DNA of 64,000 nucleotides from Papio anubis (Eukaryota; Chordata; Mammalia; Primates; Cercopithecidae), in the NCBI RefSeq assembly GCF_008728515.1, contig NC_044995.1, positions 14,286,127-14,350,126 on the forward strand, written 5' to 3'. Below are positions 34,301 through 43,600 of this stretch, in pieces; positions within the stretch are counted from its first letter, which is position 1, and the number at the start of each line of letters is the position of its first letter. Both the position numbers and the translations under genes were made by a program. The notes under the pieces are model-generated. The model worked only from the letters and a program-made list of their open reading frames with translations, did not search any database and was not told where the DNA came from.

Positions 34301-37300
34301 GGGCAACAGAGCGAGACTCCATCTCAGAAAATAAAAACCTGAGCCTCAGTTTCCTCTCCTGTAAAATGGGGATGCTGGCAACAATAGAGATTTGAACCTA
34401 GGTGACATGGGTCCCAGAGGGTTAGCGCGCTAAAGCAGCAAACACACAGAAAGCTCTCAGCCCGGGACCTGCACGGATATGCTCAAGGTCGATAACAGCG
34501 ATGAGTATCGCTGTTCCAGGCAGGGCAGCAGAGCTGGCCATGCAACCCAGGACCCGTGGACAAGCCTGAAGGCCAGGGGACCCCACTGGGGGAGAAGCAA
34601 GACTGAGTTTTTGGGATCTCTCAGAGAAACAGGGAGGGAACTGGGATTTGGAGGGGCTTCCACAGCCAGACTTGAAGAACGAGGAATGACTCATCAGTGA
34701 AGTCTAGAATTGTGAACTCCTGAGTTCAGGGAGAACTGCACTTGGGGACCAGGGTCCGGAGAGATGGGAATGGGAGGACTCGGGCTGAACTCTCCCAAAT
34801 GTTGTTGGAGGGGCAGGGCCTGTGGGTAGCACTTGGGGCCTAAGAAGGAAAGATGGGATGGAGGACCTGGACTCCAGGGTCCTGAGAGTGGGGACCAACT
34901 GGAGGTCTAGACTTCTTGGAATCTAGGAGAAGGAGTCTTGGGCCCCAGGAGAGTTCATGGAAACAGATGCCTGGACTCTTGGGTCCCTGGAAGGAAGAAA
35001 GGACTGGCAGCCTCCTGGATCATAGGAGGGATGAATGAGTTAGGGAAGCAGAGTCATGTGGGCTCAGGGAATGTCTGGATTCCTGGGTCCGAGGGATAGG
35101 AGGCCAGAGCAGCAAGTTTTTTTTTTTGTTTTTGTTTTTGTTTTTTTTTTTGAGACGGAGTCTCACGCTGTCGCCCAGGCTGGAGTGCAGTGGCGCGATC
35201 TCGGCTCACTGCAAGCTCCGCCTCCTGGGTTCACGCCATTCTCCTGCCTCAGCCTCCTGAGTAGCTGGGACTACAGGCGCCCGCCACCGCGCCCGGCTAA
35301 TTTTTTGTATTTTTAGTAGAGACAGGGTTTCACTGTGGTCTCGATCTCTTGACCTTGTGATCCGCCCGCCTCGGCCTCCCAAAGTGCTGGGATTACAGGC
35401 GTGAGCCACCGCGCCCGGCGGCAGCAAGTTTTTGAGTCCCAAAGAGGTGACAGCAGGGGCTCCTGGATCCTGAAGAGGAAGGGTCTGGGGCTTGGACTCC
35501 TGAGTCTGAGGGAGGAGGAGATGAGGGCCCAAACTACTGGCTCCTGAGGAGGGACAAAGGCACTGGGAACTGGGGCCCCAAACTTCTGATTCCTAGAGAC
35601 AAGAGGGTGACCTCTTGTGTCGAAAGGAGAAGGAATCTGGGGTCCTGGGCTCCTGGAACTGAAAGAAGACAGTGCTGGGGTCTGAAGGAGGAGCGGATAA
35701 GCTATGGCCCAGACTCCTGGGCTCCAGCTGAGCAAGGCTTGGTCCGGCCCCGCCTAACAGGCCTCCCCACCTACCCACAGCCTCGAAGCTCATCTACAAC
35801 ATGGACCTGCGCACAATGACACAGTCGCTGGTGACTCTGGCGGAGGACAACATAGCCTTCTTCTCGAGCCAGGGTCCTGGGGAAACGGCCCAGCGGCTGT
35901 CAGGCGTTTTTGCCGGTGTGCGGGAGCAGGCACTGGGGCTGGAGCCGGCCCTGGGCCGCCTGCTGGGTGTGGCACACCTCTTTGACCTGGACCCAGAGAC
36001 ACCTGCCAATGGGTACCGCAGCCTGGTGCACACAGCCCGCTGCTGCGTGGCACACCTCCTGCACAAATCCCGCTATGTGGCCTCCAACCGCCGCAGCATC
36101 TTCTTCCGCACCAACCACAACCTGGCCGAGCTGGAGGCTTACCTGGCTGCCCTCACCCAGCTCCGCGCTCTGGTCTACTATGCCCAGCGCCTGCTGGTTA
36201 CCAATCAGCCGGGGGTGCTCTTCTTTGAGGGCGACGAGGGGCTCACCGCCGACTTCCTCCGGGAGTATGTTACGCTGCATAAGGGATGCTTCTATGGCCG
36301 CTGCCTGGGCTTCCAGGTGAGCCCCCTGCCCCGTGCCCCTCTGGGCCCACGATGAAGGCACCTGGTGGCCCCTGGCCTGGCCTATAATATGGTAAAGTAA
36401 CCACAGTGGTCAGCATTATCGGACTCAGCAAACAGCAGGTACAGAAAGGGGAAGTTGGCTGGAGCTCAGACAGAGCTGCACCAGGGGTCTCAAACTCATG
36501 GGCCCTAGGTCATATCTGCTGGGTAGTAAGAAATCCAACTTGCAGAGCTTTTTCACCAGGATATCCACTACTCTCTGTTGTCCTACACACAGGAGATACA
36601 TTCACTCTGTTACCTGTCTGGCCCCTGAAGTCACTTGAGGTTGAGACCCCTCAGGGAGGGATCTGGAGCCATGTGACCCTGTAGTCTTTCTGGCCCTCTC
36701 TGGGCCTCCCCTCACCTCAGCCTCCCCCTCCCACCCCACGTCTCCAGGCTTCCCTGCAGGCTAGCCTGTTCTCAGCAACCCAGCCCAGGTGTTCCTGGAA
36801 ACCTCCCCTCACCAGGGCTGAACCCACGAGTATTGATCAGCCCAGCTGGGCCAGCCAGCTCCTCCCTGTGTCCCAGCTGTGACCCTAGAGTCATGAGAAA
36901 GAGATCCTGGGGCTGCCCGAACCAGCATCCCAGCCATAATAGCCAGGCATTCAGGTGCCCTCTGGCCTACTGGGCACCTGGCCAGGGGCAGGGCCCAGCT
37001 CTGCTTTGGTACAGGGCAGTCTCCCCTCTAAAATGTCAGCCTCTGGGAGGGCAGAGGCCTCCCCTGTCTTGGTCACTGGACCAGCCCGGTGTCTAGCACG
37101 CAGTAGGACCTTGGCCAGTGTAGAGTGAACACAAGAATGCACCAGTCCCTTGCCTTGGCCTCCTGTGGCTCCATTTCCTCTGATCCTGTGTCCCCATTGT
37201 CTTGTGTTTTTTTGGTTTTTTTTTTTTTTTTTGTATTTTGTTTAATAGGGATGGGGTTTCATCACGTTGGCCAGGCTGGTCTCAAACTCCTGACCTCAAG

Positions 37301-40300
37301 TGATCCGCCCGCCTAGGCCTCCCAAAGTGCTGGGTTTACAGGCATGAGCCACCGCACCCGGCCCCCACCATCTTTCCTTAACTGCCTATCTGCTCTGTCA
37401 GACGCTGTCTCCCCCTTCCCCTGTGGTGGCCGGCTGGCCCCATGTCTAGGCCTCAGTCACCCTCTCTGGCTGTCTTTCTGCCTCAGGTCCCTGTGCCTGG
37501 GGGGCTGTCTCTGGCCATCTCCCTGTTCCTGTCTTCCGGCTGCCCCCTCTCCCCATCCATCCTCTCTCTGACTTTCAGGAAGTCCCTGCACCATCCTGCT
37601 CCCCACCTCACAGCCTACCAGTGGCACCACCCTGCACTGAGAATGAAATCCAAATTCCTCTGCCCAGGACCTGCATGAGCCCCCTTTGCCTCTCCAGTGT
37701 TACTGCCTGCCCCTCTCCCCACTGCTCACTCTGCTCCAGCCACACTGGCCTCCTGGCTGTCGATACCCAGGTCAAGCACCAAGCATGAGCTCACCTTTTT
37801 TTTTTTTGCGACGGAGTCTCACTCTGTTGCCCAGGCTGGAGTGCAGTGGTGTGATCTCCACTCACTGCAACCTCTGCCTCCCTGGCTCAAGCGATTCTCC
37901 TGCCTCAGTCTCCTAGGAGCTCACCTTTAAGCCTTCACGCTCTCTGTGCCCTGTGCAGGGAACACCCTCCCCTCACTTCAGTCAGATCTCCTCCGAGACC
38001 CGCTAAGTAGCCTGACCCCTAGTCATCGCTTGTGTCCTCTTCACTTACTGCCTTTTTTTTTTCTCAAACCATTCGTCATTCCTTGTTGTGATACTGTGCA
38101 TGGCTTTGCTTGTCTGCTGATCATTTGTTTTCCGTTTGAGAACATCAGGTCCTTGAACCAGGTGAGAGCTATACCCAGCACACAGTAGGAGCTCATGAAA
38201 CATTTACTCAATGAACGTGTCTTCCCTGTACATCCCTGTGCCTCGCTCCTGCCCTGTCCCCATCCCTCTCCTGAGCAGTGGGTGACGCAGCCGCATCTCT
38301 CCACAGTTCACACCTGCCATCCGGCCATTCCTGCAGACCATCTCCATTGGGCTGGTGTCCTTCGGAGAGCACTACAAACGCAACGAGACAGGCCTCAGTG
38401 AGTCCCAGCCGGGTTCTACTCGCAGCCTACCCTCCTGGCCCTCCTCCCCACTCCTGTCCAAGTAGCCTGACCCACTGGGGCTCCCTGACACCCCTTCCAA
38501 ACCCCAGGTGTGGCCGCCAGCTCCCTCTTCACCAGCGGCCGCTTTGCCATCGACCCCGAGCTGCGTGGGGCTGAGTTTGAGCGGATCACACAGAACCTGG
38601 ACGTGCACTTCTGGAAAGCCTTCTGGAACATCACCGAGATGGAAGTGCTATCGGTGAGGGCCTGTTACCAATGGGGACACTGAGGCCCAGAGACCCATCT
38701 GAGGCCACAGTAGGTCTCTGTGGGGCTCCAGGCCCAGGGATGGCACACAAGGGGAAAGACTGGGGATCAGAGGGAGGGGTCAAGGGCACCCCTGCAGGCA
38801 GACCCTCCCCAGCACCCCTTCTGTCCCCTCCCTCCAGTCTCTGGCCAACATGACATCGGCCACCGTGAGAGTAAGCCGCCTGCTCAGCCTGCCACCCGAA
38901 GCCTTTGAGATGCCGCTGACTGCTGACCCCACACTCACGGTCACCATCTCACCCCCACTGGCCCACACAGGCCCCGGGCCCGTCCTAGTCAGGCTCATCT
39001 CCTACGACCTGCGTGAAGGACAGGTAGGGTTCCAGCCTCAGCCAGGGACAGGGACACAGCCAAGAAGCACGGGCAGCCCCCGCCTTGGCATCCCCATGGA
39101 GGGGTGCAGCCCTGGCCAGCTCTCCCCAACCTCACACACCGCCTCCCTCCTCACCCCCAGGACAGTGAGGAGCTCAGCAGCCTGGTAAAGTCCAACGGCC
39201 AACGGAGCCTGGAGCTGTGGCCGCGCCCCCAGCAGGCACCCCGCTCACAGTCCCTGATAGTGCACTTCCACGGCGGTGGCTTCGTGGCCCAGACCTCCAA
39301 ATCCCATGAGCCCTACCTCAAGAGCTGGGCCCAGGAGCTGGGTGCCCCCATCATCTCCATCGACTATTCCCTGGCCCCCGAGGCCCCCTTCCCCCGTGCG
39401 TTGGAGGAGTGCTTCTTCGCCTACTGCTGGGCCATCAAGCACTGCGCCCTCCTTGGTGAGCCTCAGACTCCCACAGCCACCTGCATCTGCTCCTATCCTG
39501 CCCAGCCTGCTTCAAGCTCCTCCAGCCTCAGCCTCACACTTTCTACCTTCCTCACCCCCACACCTCCCAGCTCTTGCTCACCCAGGTCCTGCCCAATCTT
39601 CCACCTCAGCCACTTTATCCTCTGTCCCCGACTGTGGCACCCAGACTCTCCATCTCCTCCACCTCCACTTCCCACCCACCGTCCTGTCTCCTTGGGCCTC
39701 TGCCATCCCCCTCTGGTAGCTCCAGGCCCTGCTTTCCTGTCCTGCCGGCCTCCTGGCCCACAGTCCAGCTTCTCTGACCTCCCTCTTTGAAGATCAGCAT
39801 CTTGGGAGGACACTGAGGCACAGAGCAGGGTGTGGCCATGCCCCAGAGCACAGAGCCTGCAGCCCAGGCCCTCTGTGCTGAGCCTGAACCCTGACCTTCC
39901 ATTCCCATCCTCTGAGGCCCCCATCCTGCAACAGGCCTGAGCTCAGCTCCCCTTCCCCACCACCTGCCCTCGCTGCTCCCAATCTCCAGCCCCGACAGAC
40001 TTTCCCAGCACTTCCCTGCGCCTCTCCAGGTCCTGAGTCATCCTGATCCTCTGTCTACCACATGAGCCCAAATCTGTGCCTCAGTCTGCCATTCTCTAAA
40101 ACTGCAGTCTGCTAGGCCTGGGAGTGCCCCACACCCCACCTTGGAGAGCCCAGTTCTCCCAGCTTGAGTTCCTCCCTACCCTCCCTCCCCAGTCTCCTGC
40201 CCCTGCCAGGCTGTAACCAACCACCCCTCTCCCAAACCAGGCTCAACAGGGGAACGAATCTGCCTTGCGGGGGACAGTGCAGGCGGGAACCTCTGCTTCA

Positions 40301-40606
40301 CCGTGGCTCTTCGGGCAGCAGCCTACGGGGTGCGGGTGCCAGATGGCATCATGGCAGCCTACCCGGCCACAATGCTGCAGCCTGCCGCCTCTCCCTCCCG
40401 CCTGCTGAGCCTCATGGACCCCCTGCTGCCCCTCAGCGTGCTCTCCAAGTGTGTCAGTGCCTATGCTGGTGAGGCCCACACCCTCAGCAGGGAAACAGGA
40501 CTGCATGGATATCTGGGTCCTGCAGGGATGGGCTGGGGACCGGGACTCCTGTGACTGAGGAAGGAGAGGCCAGGCAGAGGAATCTAAGACTCCTTGTCCT
40601 TTTTTT

Positions 40607-40669
<63 letters not shown>

Positions 40670-43600
40670 CAAGGTCTCGTGTCGCTCAGGCTGAGTGCAA
40701 TGGCTCAAACACACCTCACTGTAGCCTTGACCTCCCAGGCTGAAGCAATCATCCTGCCTCAGCTTCCCAAGTAGCTGGGGCTACAGGCGTGCACCACCAC
40801 GCCCACACCCACGCCCAGCTAATTTGTTTTTTGCTATGTTGCCCAGGCTGGTCTTGAACTCCTGGGCTCAAGCCATCCTCTCGCCTTGGCCTCCCAAAGT
40901 ACTAGGACTATAGGAGTGCGCTACTGCGCCCAGACTCCTTATCCCTTTTGAAGCAATTGGATATTCTCACGTCCCTGGGGCCACAGATGCCTGAAGTTCT
41001 GGGTGTTAAGACTGGGCCCAGAAAGAGAGGAAAACAACTCAGCTCCCCACATATACTCTGCAGGTGCAAAGACAGAAGACCACTCCAACTCAGACCAGAA
41101 AGCCCTAGGCATGATGGGGCTGGTGCGGCGGGACACAGCCCTGCTCCTTCGAGACTTCCGTCTGGGTGCCTCCTCATGGCTCAACTCCTTCCTGGAGTTA
41201 AGTGGGCGCAAGTCCCAAAAGATGTCAGAGCCCATAGCAGGTGAGTGATTCACTCCCATCACCTGCCCAGCCAGGGTGGGCAGAAGGGACAGCCTAGCAC
41301 AGCGAAAGTCCCAGGGAAGATGCTGGGCATGGTGGTTCAGGCCTGCAATCCCAGCACTTTGGGAGGCTGAGGTGGGCAGATCACTTGAGGTCAGGAGTTC
41401 AAGACCAGCCTGGTCAACATGACAAAACCCTGTCTCTAGTAAAAATACAAAAAAATTAGCCGGGTGTGGTGGCACACGCCTGTAATCCCAGCACTTTGGG
41501 AGGCCAAGGTGGGCAGATCACTTGAGGTCAGGAGTTCAAGACCAGCCTGGCCAACATGGCAAAATCCCTTCTCTACAAAAAAATACAAAAATTAGCAGGG
41601 TGTGGTGGTGTACACCTGTAGTCCCAGCTAGCAGGGAGGCTGAAGCCTATGAGAATCGCTTGAACCTGGGTAGCAGAGATTTCAGTGAGCCAAGATTGAG
41701 CCTCTATACTCCAGCCTGGGCAACAGAGTGAGACCTTGTCCCAAAAAAAATTTTTTTTAAAAGAGTACCCTTACTGGGCTGTGGTGAGGTCTGCCTCCAC
41801 CCATTTGGGTCAAGTGGCCAGCACAATACGTGGCACCCAGTAGGTGCTATTAGAAGATGCCAACACCCCTGGTGTGCCCATTCTGTTCCAGTGACCCTCT
41901 GGGCCACAGAGCACTTAAGTAGTTACTCTCACATTGTTTTGCACCTCGCCTTCGTGGATTTATAAAGACAAGTAAGGCTGGGTGTGGTGGCTCATGCCTG
42001 TAATCCCAACACTTTGGGAAGCCGAGGCTGGCGGATCACTTGAGGTCAGGAGTTCAAGACCAGCTTGGCCAACATAGTGAAACCCCATCTCTATTAAAAA
42101 TACAAAAATTGGCCAGGCGCAATGGCTCATGCCTGTAATCCCAGCACTTTAGGAGGCTGAGGCGGGCGGATCACAAGGTCAGAAACTCAAGACCAGCCTG
42201 ACCAACATGGTGAAACCCCGTCTCTACTAAAAATACAAAAATTAGCCAAGTGTGGTGGCAGGCGCCTGTAATCCCAGCTACTCAGGAGGCTGAGGCAGGA
42301 GAATCGCTTGAACCCAGAAGGCGAGGTTGCAGTGAGCCGAGATTACACCACTGCACTCGAGCCTGGGTGACAAAGTGAGACTCTGTCTCAAAAAAAATAA
42401 AAGTTAGCTGGGCATGGTGGCACACCTGTAATCCCAGCTACTCAGGAGGCTGTGACAGGAGAATTGCTTGAACCCAGGAGGCGGAGGTTGCAGTGAGCTG
42501 AGATCGCATCACTGCACTCCAGCCTGGGCAACAGAGCAAGACTCCATCTCAAAAAAAAAAAAAAGAAGTAAAAAACTGAAGCTGTAGGGTCTTGGCCCTC
42601 GTGGTAGGCAGTGTGGGTCTGATAAAATGAACAGATGTGAGGCCAAGCTGGGCACACCAGGTGGGCTGAAAGTATATCTTTAGCATCATTTGGGCACTTG
42701 CTTACCTAGTCATGTGAAGGGATAAAACTGAAGAACACAAAGGAAATTTGGGGAAGCAGATCCATGTTGGCTACAGGTGCCAGACCCCTAAGAATTGGAT
42801 ACACGCTGGAGACTTGTTAGCTCCCTGTGAACAGAGCCTCCCTTCAAGCCACTGGGCCTGCTCACTATTCAAGTCACTTTGATCCATTTACACCCTGTGG
42901 TAAGTGTAATCCCAGCACTTTGGGAGGCCTGGCCAACATGGCAAAACCCCGTCTCTGCTAAAAAAAAAAAAAACCACAAAAATTAGCTGGGCATGGTGGC
43001 ACATGTCTATGGTCCCAGCTACTCGGGAAGCTGAGGCACGAGAATCACTTGAACCTGGGAGGTGGAGGATGCAGTGAGCCATGTTCTCGCCACTGCCCTC
43101 CAGCCTGGGTGACAGAGCGAGACTTTGTCTCAAAAAAAAAAAAAAAAAAAAAAACTGATATACTGTGATTCCCAGTGGGTAGCAGTACCTAATCCCACAT
43201 CTTAACCCACTGAGTCCTGCCACCTATGAACCAAGGACTATTTTCATTTCCTTGATCTAGAAGAAAAAATAGGTTCCTAGAAGTAAACTGCACCTAACCT
43301 TCCCAGTCACACACACACACCCTTCACTAGGACACACAGCCCCACTGCCAAGACTCCCGCCCCCATGACCACCTGTGGCATCTGGAACTCCACCCATCCC
43401 CTAGGCAAAAGTCTGGGGAAACAGCCTTTCACAGCCCTCCACAGGTGACTGCCCTTCCCATTGCATTCCCTGCCAGCCACACACACCCAAACTAACGGAG
43501 CCAGGCCTATCTGCTCCCCCTCTCTCAGAGCCCATGCGCCGCAGTGTGTCTGAAGCAGCGCTGGCCCAGCCCCAGGGCCCACTGGGCACGGATTCCCTCA

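Noticed and set aside
36406..37142. Possible extra LIPE exon in intron 1
   Set aside because: Open frames exist, but exons 1 and 2 join in phase and no acceptor/donor pair keeping frame was found.
39104..39790. 228-codon open frame in LIPE
   Set aside because: It is exon 5 read through its donor into intron 5; only 39161-39455 is coding.
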